From: Gordonia soli NBRC 108243
GTDB lineage: Bacteria; Actinomycetota; Actinomycetes; Mycobacteriales; Mycobacteriaceae
Reading direction: 5' to 3'
Assembly (NCBI RefSeq): GCF_000334455.1
Contig: NZ_BANX01000035.1
Coordinates: forward strand, 1-64,000
DNA length: 64,000 nucleotides
The first letter of the stretch is position 1. Each line of letters opens with the position of its first letter. Below the pieces are notes generated by a model. That model was not told where the DNA came from and searched no databases. It was given only the letters and a program-made list of their open reading frames with translations. Below, in pieces: positions 28,514 through 37,116 of the stretch. The translations under genes were made by a program, and so were the position numbers.

Positions 28514-31500
28514 GTGTCCGGAGATCGCGTTCCCCTGATCGGTCTGCTGGGCCCGATCGCGGTCGGGTTGACGGTGCCGAGGCAGGAGTCGGTGTCAGAT
28601 CTCCGTGAGGTCCCGGGAACTCGGGCAAAACGGTTGCTGGCCGCGTTGGCGTTGGCCGGCGGTCGGGTGCGTTCGGCGGACCGACTCATCGACGACGTGT
28701 GGGGTGACGAGCCGCCAGGCTCACCGCAGTCGGCGTTACACACCCAGATCTCACGTCTGCGCCACGCACTCCCGCCGGGAGTGCTCGAGGCGCACGGCAG
28801 CGGATATCGGCTGACCACGCACGTTCTCGATCTCGACGTGGTTGGTGCGCTCGTGGCCGAGGGGAGCGCTGCAGCACTCGTGGACGCCACGCGGTGGTGG
28901 CGAGGCGAACCCGGCGACGATCTCGGAGTCGGGTCGCCGGTCGGTGAGGCGCTCGTGGAACGTGTACGCGCGCTACGCGACTCGGTGGATCGGCGGAGGA
29001 CCGCACAGGCACTTGCCGACGGTGACCCGGAAACGGCGCGCGAGATCGCCGAACGGCGCTGTGCGCGTGACCCGCTGGACGAGTCGGCCCACGCGGACCT
29101 GATGCGCTCCCTGGCCGCAACCGGTCGCACAGCCGACGCGCTGGACGTGTTCGCCCGACTGCGACGCCGACTGTCGGCAGACCTCGGTGTCGATCCGGGA
29201 GTCGAGATCGCCGCCCTCCATGTCGATCTGCTGGCGGGAGCCGGTGGTGCGACCTCGATTGACCGGGGCCCGACGGGGCGGACGACGTGGGCGACCACGA
29301 CGCCAGCATCGAGGCGGTCGATCGGACTGCGTTCGGCGACGAGCGAACTCATCGGCCGTGATGGTGAGGTCGATGCGATCGTCGACCACCTCGACCTGCG
29401 CGGCGAATCGACGCCGGGTGGACGGGTGGTCACGGTGCTGGGGCCCGGCGGTGTGGGCAAGACACGGATCGCCACCGAGGTCGGTCATCGTGCGCTGGCC
29501 GCGGGGGTCTCCGTCTACTACGTGCCACTGGCGTCGGTGCGCGCCGACGAGGACGTGGTGGTGTCCATCGCGGCCGCGCTGGGAGTCGGCGAGACCGAGT
29601 TGACGCCATCGGGCCGCCCGCGGATGGCACCGGGTGACCTGACGGCTCGACTCGAGGACGTCCTCCGCGGCCGGATCACCCTGCTGATCCTCGACAATTG
29701 CGAGCAGATCATCGATGGCTGCGCACGCGTGGTCGCCGACCTCGTAGCCGGAGTCGATCGACTGCGCGTGTTGACCACGAGCCGGACGCCGCTCGCTATC
29801 GGCGCGGAGCGGGTGCACCCGCTGCCCGTGCTGCAGGCCGACGCGGCGGACGCTCCCGCAGTCGAACTGTTCGGGCTCCGCGCCACGGCGGTCCGGCCCG
29901 ATGTCCCCCTTCCCCGCGAACAGGTGGCCGATCTGTGTCGGCGACTGGACGGGCTACCGCTCGCGATCGAGTTGGCGGCGGCCCGGGTGCGCACCATGTC
30001 CGTCGGCGAGATCGCGGACCGTCTCTCCGAACGGTTCGCGCTGCTCCGGTCGGGGGATCGCACAGCGCCGGATCGGCATCGGACGTTGTCGGCGGTGATC
30101 GAGTGGAGCTGGGAACTCCTCGACGACACCGCACGTGAGACCCTCATCGCCCTCTGTCGTTTTCCGGATGGATTCAGCAGGTCGGCCGCCGCCGCTGTCA
30201 CCGGGCTCTCCGGCATCGCACTCGACGACGCACTGGAGGATCTGCTGAACCAGTCGTTGCTCGCGGTCGGGGAGCGTGCCGGTGCCACCCGATTCCGGAT
30301 GTTGGAGATGGTCCGGGAGTTCGGCGAGGCGCGCCAGGACGACGCGGCCGCGCACGAGGTTGTGACGAGGATGGGCACCTGGGCGGTCGACCTCGTGAAC
30401 GGCCTACAGGATCGCGCCGAGAACGGCGACCACTCCGGTGGTCTCACCGGTCTCGGCGCCGAAGCCGACAACCTCGTGTGGATCCTGCGGCAGGCGATCG
30501 AGCCCCCCGAGTCGGTCGGGCGGCCTGACGACGCCGAGCGAATCCTGATCACGGTGTTCCCGGGACTCTCGTACTTCTGGACCGTCCGCGGTCTGCACGG
30601 TGACACCCGGTCATGGGGCAAGCGGGTGGTCGAGGCTCTGCCGTCGCCGCCGCAGCACCCGGACGAGACCACGCGGGAGCACTGGCAGATCACCACGATC
30701 GTCGGCATCCTGCACTCGGTGATGACACAGGACCTCCGGGTGGTCGCCCGGGCCCGGACCATCCTGCGGCAGCTGCACCGGCCGGCCTCCGCGAACTCCG
30801 CGCCGGGCGAGTTCATGGCGGCGATCGCGCTGTCCCGCAACGAGATCGCCGGATACCGAATCATCTGCGAGGGCGTGTTGTCGAGCAACCAGGAGGTGCG
30901 AACCCTCGCTGTCTCGATGCGATCCAACAGTCGGGAGAACCGTGGGCTGATCCGTACCGCGCTCGCCGATTCGACGGCCTGGGGGCGGATCGCCGAGGGA
31001 AGCCGATACGCGCCGTGGTTCCGGGGTATGTGGCACTCGAACACCGCCAGTCTGTACGGCCAGCAGGGGCGCTACGCCGAGGCGGCCGAACTGTACGGCG
31101 CCGGCGTCGAGTTGCTGGACGACCTGGGGGCAGACGAGGACGCCCGCCAGGTCCGCGCCTTCTACTCGCTCTCGCTGCTCGCCGACGGTCGGCCCGACGA
31201 GTCGCGCCGACAACTGGAGATCCTCACCGCCGACCTTGATCTCGATGCCGATGATCCGCAGGGCAATCCGGAGATCATCGGTCCGGCGCTGCTGTGTCGG
31301 GCAGAGGCGCTGTTGCTCGCCGACGGCCCAGGAGCGGCGCCCGCGGCAGCGTTCCGTCGCGCCGCCGACGTGATCCTCGACCAGCACCCGTTGGGCACCG
31401 CAGACCCGTCGGTGCTGCTCGTGGTGAGTGGGACCGTCGCAGGCCTGGTCTGTGCCGGACACCCGGAACTCGCCCGCGGACTCGAACAGCACCTGGTCGG

Positions 31501-31834
31501 CGGTGTCGACAGCATGGTGTACGGCCCTGGGTGGCAGGACCTTCCGCAGGTCGGCGCCGCCGCGCTCGCGGTCGGTGCACTCCGGTCGGCGTCGACGCCG
31601 GGCGACGAGGTCGGCGCCCGCCTGCTCGAACTGGCTCACGAACTGCCTGCGCGACAGGACTACCCGTCATTGGGCACCTTGTGGCGGACCACAGGTAAGC
31701 AATTCGGGGGGCAGGAACTCGACAGCGAGAACCCGGTGGCCCGACATCGGTCGATGCCGCGCCACCGGGCGCTTGCCGAGATCCGTCGCCTATTGTCTGA
31801 TTGCGCTCCGGATGGTCACGCGTTGCGCATGTAG
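28514..31834 (+). CDS. BTAD/NB-ARC transcriptional regulator (AfsR/SARP-like)
   Basis: The 1106-residue protein has an N-terminal winged-helix (about 35-105, QSALHTQISRLRHALPPG), a BTAD-like helical domain (about 110-245), an NB-ARC-type ATPase (Walker A GPGGVGKT at 310-317, Walker B LLILDN, then LDGLPLAIELAAARV) and a long helical TPR-like C-terminus. This is the AfsR-type architecture: a signal-responsive activator, often of secondary metabolism or adjacent genes. GTG 28514 has TACTCT 6 nt upstream and no ribosome site, suggesting a leaderless mRNA. Its 3' end overlaps the convergent exporter gene by 19 bp. The target is unknown; the flanking peptide importer or DrrAB-type exporter is plausible. 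Confidence 0.85.
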   Translation: MSGDRVPLIGLLGPIAVGLTVPRQESVSDLREVPGTRAKRLLAALALAGGRVRSADRLIDDVWGDEPPGSPQSALHTQISRLRHALPPGVLEAHGSGYRLTTHVLDLDVVGALVAEGSAAALVDATRWWRGEPGDDLGVGSPVGEALVERVRALRDSVDRRRTAQALADGDPETAREIAERRCARDPLDESAHADLMRSLAATGRTADALDVFARLRRRLSADLGVDPGVEIAALHVDLLAGAGGATSIDRGPTGRTTWATTTPASRRSIGLRSATSELIGRDGEVDAIVDHLDLRGESTPGGRVVTVLGPGGVGKTRIATEVGHRALAAGVSVYYVPLASVRADEDVVVSIAAALGVGETELTPSGRPRMAPGDLTARLEDVLRGRITLLILDNCEQIIDGCARVVADLVAGVDRLRVLTTSRTPLAIGAERVHPLPVLQADAADAPAVELFGLRATAVRPDVPLPREQVADLCRRLDGLPLAIELAAARVRTMSVGEIADRLSERFALLRSGDRTAPDRHRTLSAVIEWSWELLDDTARETLIALCRFPDGFSRSAAAAVTGLSGIALDDALEDLLNQSLLAVGERAGATRFRMLEMVREFGEARQDDAAAHEVVTRMGTWAVDLVNGLQDRAENGDHSGGLTGLGAEADNLVWILRQAIEPPESVGRPDDAERILITVFPGLSYFWTVRGLHGDTRSWGKRVVEALPSPPQHPDETTREHWQITTIVGILHSVMTQDLRVVARARTILRQLHRPASANSAPGEFMAAIALSRNEIAGYRIICEGVLSSNQEVRTLAVSMRSNSRENRGLIRTALADSTAWGRIAEGSRYAPWFRGMWHSNTASLYGQQGRYAEAAELYGAGVELLDDLGADEDARQVRAFYSLSLLADGRPDESRRQLEILTADLDLDADDPQGNPEIIGPALLCRAEALLLADGPGAAPAAAFRRAADVILDQHPLGTADPSVLLVVSGTVAGLVCAGHPELARGLEQHLVGGVDSMVYGPGWQDLPQVGAAALAVGALRSASTPGDEVGARLLELAHELPARQDYPSLGTLWRTTGKQFGGQELDSENPVARHRSMPRHRALAEIRRLLSDCAPDGHALRM

Positions 31835-32658
31835 GCGCGAACCGCCAACGGTGCGAACACGATCGTGATGACCGCGGCGCCGAGCAGGGCCCACACCACG
31901 TGGATGCCGGCATGACCGGATGCGGTCAACTCGCGGACCGCGGTGACGAGGTGGCTGACCGGGTTGACCTTGACGAAGCCCTGCAACCAGCCCGGCATGG
32001 TGTCGACCGGCACGAAGGCATTGGACATGAAGGTCAGCGGGAACATGATCAGCATCGAGATGCCCTGCACCGCCGACGCCTTGCTCATCAGGCAGCCCAT
32101 CAGCGCGAAGATCCACGAGACCGCGAAGCTGCAGACCATCACCAGCAGGGCAGAAGCGACCACGCCGAAGAGGTCGGGGCGCCACCCCATGATCACACCC
32201 ATCAGGACGGTCAACACCGTCGCGATGAGGTAGCGGATGACGTCGGCGAGCAAGGCTCCGGCGAGTGGGCTGATACGGGCGATCGGCAACGATCGGAAGC
32301 GATCGAAGACGCCCTTGTCCATGTCCTCACGCAATTGGGTACCGGTCACGATCGAGGTCATCACGACCGTCTGCACCAGGATGCCCGGGATGATCACCGG
32401 CAGGTACGCGGCGACGTTGCCGCTGATCGCGCCACCGAAGATGTAGGTGAACATCAGCGTGAAGATGATCGGCTGGATCGTGACGTCGAAGAGCTGCTCC
32501 GGGTTGTGCCGGATCTTCAGGACGCCGCGATAGGCCATGCTGAACGACTGGGTGATGGTCTCGACGAGGCTGATCGATCGTTTGGCCTCGGCCCGCTTGG
32601 CGCGGGTGGTGATGACCGGAGAGCGGGTGGTCGAGCGGTCGAGAGTGGTGGTGGTCAT
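31816..32658 (-). CDS. ABC-2 type permease (DrrB-like)
   Basis: This 280-residue membrane protein has six hydrophobic helices and the DrrB-type features QPIIFTLMFTYIFGGAI and GILVQTVVMTSIVTG. With the adjacent ATPase it would export a drug or lipophilic product. Its start ATG 32658 overlaps the ATPase stop (ATGA). The 3' end overlaps the convergent regulator gene by 19 bp, so read-through on either side would make antisense RNA. Confidence 0.88.
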   Translation of the reverse strand: MTTTTLDRSTTRSPVITTRAKRAEAKRSISLVETITQSFSMAYRGVLKIRHNPEQLFDVTIQPIIFTLMFTYIFGGAISGNVAAYLPVIIPGILVQTVVMTSIVTGTQLREDMDKGVFDRFRSLPIARISPLAGALLADVIRYLIATVLTVLMGVIMGWRPDLFGVVASALLVMVCSFAVSWIFALMGCLMSKASAVQGISMLIMFPLTFMSNAFVPVDTMPGWLQGFVKVNPVSHLVTAVRELTASGHAGIHVVWALLGAAVITIVFAPLAVRAYMRNA

Positions 32659-33713
32659 GGCTGTGCTCCCTCGGGGGTGCTGGTGGACGCGGTGTCTGTT
32701 GATGCAGATGTGCTGTCCTCGTCGGCCGGACGGCCGGTGATGGTGAGGAACACCTCGTCGAGGCTCGGCTTCTGGACGGTGATCTCATCGACGTCGATAC
32801 CGTTCTCGCGCAGCGCGATCAGGACATCGGGGACGAGATCGGACCGGCGCAGCGACGCGGAGACGCGCGCGGCCTCGGGACTCAGGGTCGCGGGTTCGCC
32901 GAGGACCTGCTCGGTGATCTCGGCGACGCGCGGGGCGTCGGCGCGATCGGCTGGGATGAGTTGCAGGGTGCTGGCCCCGACCGAGTGTTTGAGCTCGTCG
33001 GCGGTGCCGTCGGCGATGACGCGACCGTGGTCGATGACCGCGATGCGGTCGGCGAGCTGATCGGCCTCGTCGAGGTACTGCGTGGTGAGCAGCACCGTGG
33101 AACCGCCGGACACGAGCCGGCGGATGGTCTCCCACATCTGCGCACGTGTCCGTGGGTCGAGGCCGGTGGTCGGCTCGTCGAGGAACAGCAGCGGCGGGGT
33201 GTCGATGAGGCTGGCGGCGAGGTCGAGACGCCGCCGCATACCGCCGGAGAAGTTCTTCAGAGGTCGGTTCGCCGCCTCGGTGAGCGAGAACTCCTGCAGG
33301 AGTTCGTCGGCGCGCGATCGGGCGGCCGGCCGGGAGAATCCGAGCAGCCGTGCGAAGAGCACGAGGTTCTGGGTCGCGGTCAGGTCCTCGTCGACCGAGG
33401 CGTACTGGCCGGTGACACCGACCAGCGATCGCACGGCGACGGCGTCGCGGACGACGTCGTATCCGAAGACCGTCGCGTCGCCGGCGTCGGGCCGGAGGAG
33501 GGTTGCCAGCATGCTGACGGTAGTGGTCTTACCGGCCCCGTTGGGGCCGAGGACGCCGTACACCGAACCGGTCGGGACGGCCAGATCCACGCCGTTGACG
33601 GCGCGGGTCGATCCGAAATGCTTCACCAGGCCGCGGGCGTCGATCGCGAGCTCGGGCTGCGAGCGCGCCGATGCCGTGACGGCGGCGGTGTCGGGGGTGA
33701 GTGCTGTGGTCAT
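32655..33713 (-). CDS. Daunorubicin-type ABC exporter ATPase (DrrA-like)
   Basis: The 352-residue ATPase has Walker A GPNGAGKTT at 56-64, a Q-loop near GVTGQYASVDEDLT, signature NFSGGMRRRLDLA and Walker B LLFLDEPTTGLD, followed by the DrrA C-terminal domain with PSLDEVFLTITG. The tail is Ser/Thr-rich. I use ATG 33713; GTG 33722 adds three residues. Neither has a clear ribosome site. It forms an operon with the permease. DrrA-type pairs export antibiotics or lipids; the cargo is not identifiable here. Confidence 0.88.
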   Translation of the reverse strand: MTTALTPDTAAVTASARSQPELAIDARGLVKHFGSTRAVNGVDLAVPTGSVYGVLGPNGAGKTTTVSMLATLLRPDAGDATVFGYDVVRDAVAVRSLVGVTGQYASVDEDLTATQNLVLFARLLGFSRPAARSRADELLQEFSLTEAANRPLKNFSGGMRRRLDLAASLIDTPPLLFLDEPTTGLDPRTRAQMWETIRRLVSGGSTVLLTTQYLDEADQLADRIAVIDHGRVIADGTADELKHSVGASTLQLIPADRADAPRVAEITEQVLGEPATLSPEAARVSASLRRSDLVPDVLIALRENGIDVDEITVQKPSLDEVFLTITGRPADEDSTSASTDTASTSTPEGAQP

Positions 33714-33825
33714 GTCGACCACGGTGCCGGGTCACGCTGTCGTGACGCTCACATCGGCTTACACGGCGTCCGCGGCCGCTGTCACCGCAGTGTCGGCCGC
33801 GCGGGTCGACCGAGATATGCGCAGG

Positions 33826-34143
33826 TCACGCAGCATGAGAGGTGGACGGTAGATCGGCGGAGAATCGGATGATCGACCCGACGGTGCCCAGCCGGGATTC
33901 GACGGTCCGGATCGCGCCGGCGAGTTGGTCGGGATCGTCGACGTCGGCGATCAGCGCGACGACCCGCCCGTTGTTGCCGAGCATGAACGGGACGACGTCG
34001 GCGTAGCTGCGGCCGACGATGCCCATCGGCGAACCGTCGGCGAACATCTGTTGTGCGATGGCGCGGACGGCCGAGTCGTCGTCGAGGACGACGAGCGGAA
34101 CCTCGGTGGTGGTCGGGGTGGAGGAGTGGTGGTGGAGTCTCAT
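33826..34143 (-). CDS. Small SDR-like fragment protein
   Basis: The 105-residue reading starts at ATG 34143. Its core (AIAQQMFADGSPMGIVGRS, then GRVVALIADVDDPDQLAGAI and VESRLGTVGSIIRFSAD) follows the rhythm of the first 90 residues of a short-chain dehydrogenase, including the AD-V-D segment. It lacks the TGxxxGxG nucleotide-binding motif and everything from the catalytic Tyr-Lys onward. It may be a decayed SDR or a small protein of another role. No ribosome site is visible, and the frame extends to 34638 through non-coding-looking sequence. Confidence 0.4.
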   Translation of the reverse strand: MRLHHHSSTPTTTEVPLVVLDDDSAVRAIAQQMFADGSPMGIVGRSYADVVPFMLGNNGRVVALIADVDDPDQLAGAIRTVESRLGTVGSIIRFSADLPSTSHAA

Positions 34144-34531
34144 GAACCAAGGATGAAACCGCAGGTTGAGGCCAGACTCCAGAACTGCTGTGGGTTCGCT
34201 GTGGACAACTGCGCGCTGTGGATCGCGGAGTTCCCGGATCGGCGTCGGATGGCTAGGGTGCTCGGCCTGCGCGGCGGATTCTCTCGTTATTCCGCCCCGA
34301 ACTCCTTCTTCCGCCGCCTGCAGATGGCGGAAGAAGAAGTTCGGAGCGGAAGAACGGAACCCGGTAGCCCCGCGTTCACCGGTCGTACGCGTACGCCCCG
34401 TGTCGTGCGCCACTGACCACCCGATAGAGTTCCTCAGGTCATCGGTCAGGTCTGCGGAGAATGTCGGTATCGGTCGCCCTGACCGTGCGGACCCCTGCAC
34501 CGACCATCGGGTTCGGCAGAGAGGTTCGAAC
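34144..34531. other. Gene-free 388-bp stretch containing a long hairpin
   Basis: No credible gene is present between the small SDR-like reading and the LppU-like gene. The main content is the inverted repeat at 34291-34350. The promoter of the lipoprotein gene should lie within the last 100 bases, where CGAAC-GT-GTTCG (34528-34539) forms a short palindrome over its start codon. Confidence 0.6.
34291..34350. repeat. 25-bp near-perfect inverted repeat (hairpin)
   Basis: Arm 34291-34315 and arm 34326-34350 are reverse complements at 23 of 25 positions, with a 10-base loop. Both differences become G-U pairs if the minus strand is transcribed, but C-A mismatches on the plus strand. Partial matching continues some 8 bases outwards on each side. 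Confidence 0.85.
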
Positions 34532-35110
34532 GTGTTCGGAGTATCCCGTCGTCTGAAGGCGGCAATGATGGGCCTGGCGGTGGTCGGTGCAGCCGTACTG
34601 GTCGCCGGCTGCGGCTCGAGTGGTGAGGTGGTCGGCACCCCGACCAGTGCGGCGCCGACAGTCGACGGTCAGAACGGCTCCGATGAGGGCGGTGACGTCG
34701 ACTTCGATGCGCGTATCGGCGACTGTGTGAACCTGTCGGGGACGATGCTGGACGCCAAGATCGACCATGCCGTGTGCGGCAGTCCGACGTCCAACTACAA
34801 GGTCGTCGCCAAAGTCGAGAACAAGGACGCCTGCGCATCCGACGTCGACCAGAGTTACTACGTCACCTTCGCGGGCCGCGAGCAGGGCGCGCTGTGCCTC
34901 GACATCGACTGGGTCGAGAACAGCTGCATGACCATCCCGTCCGGCACCGAGAGCCCGACCCACAGCCCGTGTACGCCGGGCAAGGCGAGCACGGTTCGGG
35001 TGCTCAAGATCCTCACCGGGACGACCGACGAAAACCGGTGCCCGGACGACACGACCAAGTACTACACCTACGACGAGCGCAAGATCGTCGCCTGCGTGGC
35101 AGAGGTCTGA
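34532..35110 (+). CDS. LppU-like lipoprotein
   Basis: The 192-residue protein has a signal peptide ending in lipobox LVAGC (C27), a Ser/Thr-rich spacer and a cysteine-rich domain with ARIGDCVNLSG, VCGSPTSNYKV and CASDVDQSYY, matching mycobacterial LppU as I recall it. It should be a cell-envelope lipoprotein with disulfide bonds; function is unknown. GTG 34532 is chosen for the signal peptide and the GAGAGG about 8 nt upstream. It ends before a hairpin shared with convergent greA. Confidence 0.8.
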   Translation: MFGVSRRLKAAMMGLAVVGAAVLVAGCGSSGEVVGTPTSAAPTVDGQNGSDEGGDVDFDARIGDCVNLSGTMLDAKIDHAVCGSPTSNYKVVAKVENKDACASDVDQSYYVTFAGREQGALCLDIDWVENSCMTIPSGTESPTHSPCTPGKASTVRVLKILTGTTDENRCPDDTTKYYTYDERKIVACVAEV

Positions 35111-35129
35111 TCGCCCTATCGACGCACTC

Positions 35130-35155
35130 GGCGGGCCGTCCATGGACGGCCCGCC
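35130..35155. terminator. Palindromic terminator between the LppU-like gene and greA
   Basis: A perfect 26-bp palindrome (GGCGGGCCGTCCA and its complement) gives an 11-bp stem with a CATG loop, between two convergent genes. Confidence 0.7.
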
Positions 35156-35185
35156 GAATGGTGGATCAGATCAGATCGGTGCAGA

Positions 35186-35680
35186 TCAGCTGTGGTATGG
35201 CTCCGCGCTGACCAGCGTCACCTTGATCACCGCGCCGCTGGGGACGGTGTACTCGTGGGTCTCGCCGACCTTCGCGTCGATGAGGGCCGAGCCGAGGGGG
35301 GAGCTGGGCGAGTAGCTCTCCAGCTTGCCGTCCTGGCCGCCCTCCTCGCGGGTGGCGATGAGGAAGGTCTCGGTGTCCTTCTCGTCGTCGTCGTAGTAGA
35401 CGGTGACGACGGAACCGGGCAACGCGACGCCGGACTGCGTCGGCGCCTCGCCGACCTTGGCGTTGTTGAGGAGTTCCTGCAGCTGGCGGATGCGAGCCTC
35501 CTGTTGGCCCTGCTCCTCGCGCGCCGCGTGGTAGCCGCCGTTCTCCTTGAGATCGCCCTCTTCGCGACGCTCGTTGATCTCGGCGGCAATGACCGGCCGG
35601 TTGGCGATCAGAGAGTCCAACTCGGTCTTGAGGCGGTCATGGGACTCCTGGGTCAGCCACGTCACCTGTGTGTCGGTCAT
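35186..35680 (-). CDS. greA: Transcription elongation factor GreA
   Basis: The 164-residue protein has the GreA layout: an N-terminal coiled coil (about 1-80, [18 protein letters not shown], then [20 protein letters not shown] with the acidic tip) and a C-terminal FKBP-like domain. It enters the secondary channel of RNA polymerase and stimulates cleavage of backtracked transcripts. ATG 35680 is the start. The position next to DUF4307 and mca matches Rv1080c. Confidence 0.95.
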   Translation of the reverse strand: MTDTQVTWLTQESHDRLKTELDSLIANRPVIAAEINERREEGDLKENGGYHAAREEQGQQEARIRQLQELLNNAKVGEAPTQSGVALPGSVVTVYYDDDEKDTETFLIATREEGGQDGKLESYSPSSPLGSALIDAKVGETHEYTVPSGAVIKVTLVSAEPYHS

Positions 35681-35807
35681 CTGTCACTCCTTCGTGTTGT
35701 CCGCACCCCGCACGATGGCTTCGACCAGGGCATGTGGACTGCTCAAAATGCAGCAACACGACCCCTCGCGGAGCCGTGCATCGATCCAGGATAGCAGTCG
35801 ATGTGTG

Positions 35808-36602
35808 TCAAAGCACATCGGTTGTTTGTGCTTCACCACCACGAAGGGCCTGCTGGTAACTCGGCTCGGCCTTCTTCAGACGCCCGACGACGAAGTACGT
35901 CAGCGGCATGACGACGATCTCGACCAGCGTCTTCCAGACGAAACCGACCACGGTGTAGTTGACGAAATCCGACCACGTGGAGATGCCCAGCGCCGATGCT
36001 GCGATGGCGCAGAACACCAGCGTGTCGAAGAACTCGCCGACCACGGTCGAGCTGATCAGGCGCGCCCACAGCCGCTTCTCGCCGGCGCGCTCCTTCATCT
36101 TGACCAGGACGAAGGAGTTGAGGAACTCGCCGACCACATAACCGGCGAGACCGGCCAGCAGGAACTGGGGGACCACTCCGGCGACGCGCTCGAAGGACTC
36201 CTGACCGTCGTAGAACTCGGCCGCCGGCAGGTGGATGGTGAGCCAGAAGCACAGTGAGGCGATGAGCAGGACCGCGAAGCCGGAGAAGATGACGCGGCGC
36301 ATCGCGCGGAACCCGTATACCTCGCTGATCACGTCGCCGAGCACATACGCGAGCGGAAACAGGTAGAACGCACCGTCGGTGACCAGACCGTCGAGCTGGA
36401 TCGGTCCCGCGGAGAGATGCAGCCAGTCGTCGAACAGCACGACACCCTTGGTGCCGGTGATGTTGCTGATCAGCATCACTCCGACGAACAGCGCGACCAG
36501 CAGCGGGAAGTACCTGCTGCCGACCGACGCGAAGGCAACCGTGGGAGATGTGGCCCGCGGAGCGGGCGAGGTGGAGCCGGAGGTGTTCTCGGGTGTCGTC
36601 AC
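35808..36602 (-). CDS. Queuosine precursor transporter (VUT/YhhQ family)
   Basis: The 264-residue membrane protein has the VUT-family pattern: about six helices, LAYVLGDVISEVYGFRAMRR and GYVVGEFLNSFVLVKMKER. Relatives import queuosine precursors such as preQ0/preQ1 or queuine. GTG 36602 begins 8 bases after the DUF4307 stop, so the two are likely co-transcribed. Residues 1-30 are low-complexity. The only QueC-like protein in the window is QatC, in the distant defence island, and there is no reason to link them. Confidence 0.85.
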   Translation of the reverse strand: MTTPENTSGSTSPAPRATSPTVAFASVGSRYFPLLVALFVGVMLISNITGTKGVVLFDDWLHLSAGPIQLDGLVTDGAFYLFPLAYVLGDVISEVYGFRAMRRVIFSGFAVLLIASLCFWLTIHLPAAEFYDGQESFERVAGVVPQFLLAGLAGYVVGEFLNSFVLVKMKERAGEKRLWARLISSTVVGEFFDTLVFCAIAASALGISTWSDFVNYTVVGFVWKTLVEIVVMPLTYFVVGRLKKAEPSYQQALRGGEAQTTDVL

Positions 36603-36609
36603 GTGACGC

Positions 36610-37068
36610 TCACGATTCGTCGGTGGCGGTCAGGTACGCGGGTACGTCTGCGGTGCAACCGAACACCTCTCCGATGACCGGTGCACGGGACGTGGTGACC
36701 TCGGTCCGTACGCCGACCTGGCTTTCGGAGGCCGGTGGGATGAGGATCTCTCGTCGGCCGGTCTCGCCGCCGTCGGCCGACCGTCCGCGGACCACGCACG
36801 CGACGGACTGGCCTGGGTCGCTGCGCGTCACGGTGAACTGCACGGCGACCCGCGAGGGGCTGAGGATCTGGTAGCCGGTGACCTGTCCGGACACCGGGGG
36901 GTCGGCGAACTTCTGGTAGCCGAGCACCGCCAGGCCGAGGCCGGCGGCGACCACGAGCACCGACAATCCGATGTACCACCGACGTCGGGTGTGGGGCGAT
37001 TGTTCCTCCGGGTACGTCGCTCGCGGCCCGCTGCGCGGACTCGTCACGCCCCCGTCTGAACTCTGCAC
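36610..37068 (-). CDS. DUF4307 membrane-anchored protein (Rv1081c-like)
   Basis: The 152-residue protein has a cytoplasmic Pro/Arg-rich start, one transmembrane helix (about 31-50, WYIGLSVLVVAAGLGLAVLG) and an extracytoplasmic beta-rich domain with two cysteines. This is the DUF4307 family, present across mycolate actinomycetes and of unknown role. GTG 37068 or the internal GTG 37047 may be the start. It is divergent from mca, as in M. tuberculosis. Confidence 0.8.
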   Translation of the reverse strand: MQSSDGGVTSPRSGPRATYPEEQSPHTRRRWYIGLSVLVVAAGLGLAVLGYQKFADPPVSGQVTGYQILSPSRVAVQFTVTRSDPGQSVACVVRGRSADGGETGRREILIPPASESQVGVRTEVTTSRAPVIGEVFGCTADVPAYLTATDES

Positions 37069-37116
37069 GGCTCAATACCTACCATGGGAGCAGTATCGAG
37101 CCGAAGGTGAGGAAGC

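Noticed and set aside
34523..34541. LexA (SOS) box over the LppU-like start
   Set aside because: CGAAC and GTTCG are only 2 bp apart, whereas the actinobacterial box needs 4; it is a chance short palindrome.
35808..36602. Link between the queuosine-precursor transporter and QatC
   Set aside because: They are 32 kb apart in different contexts (backbone versus island) and no other queuosine genes are present.
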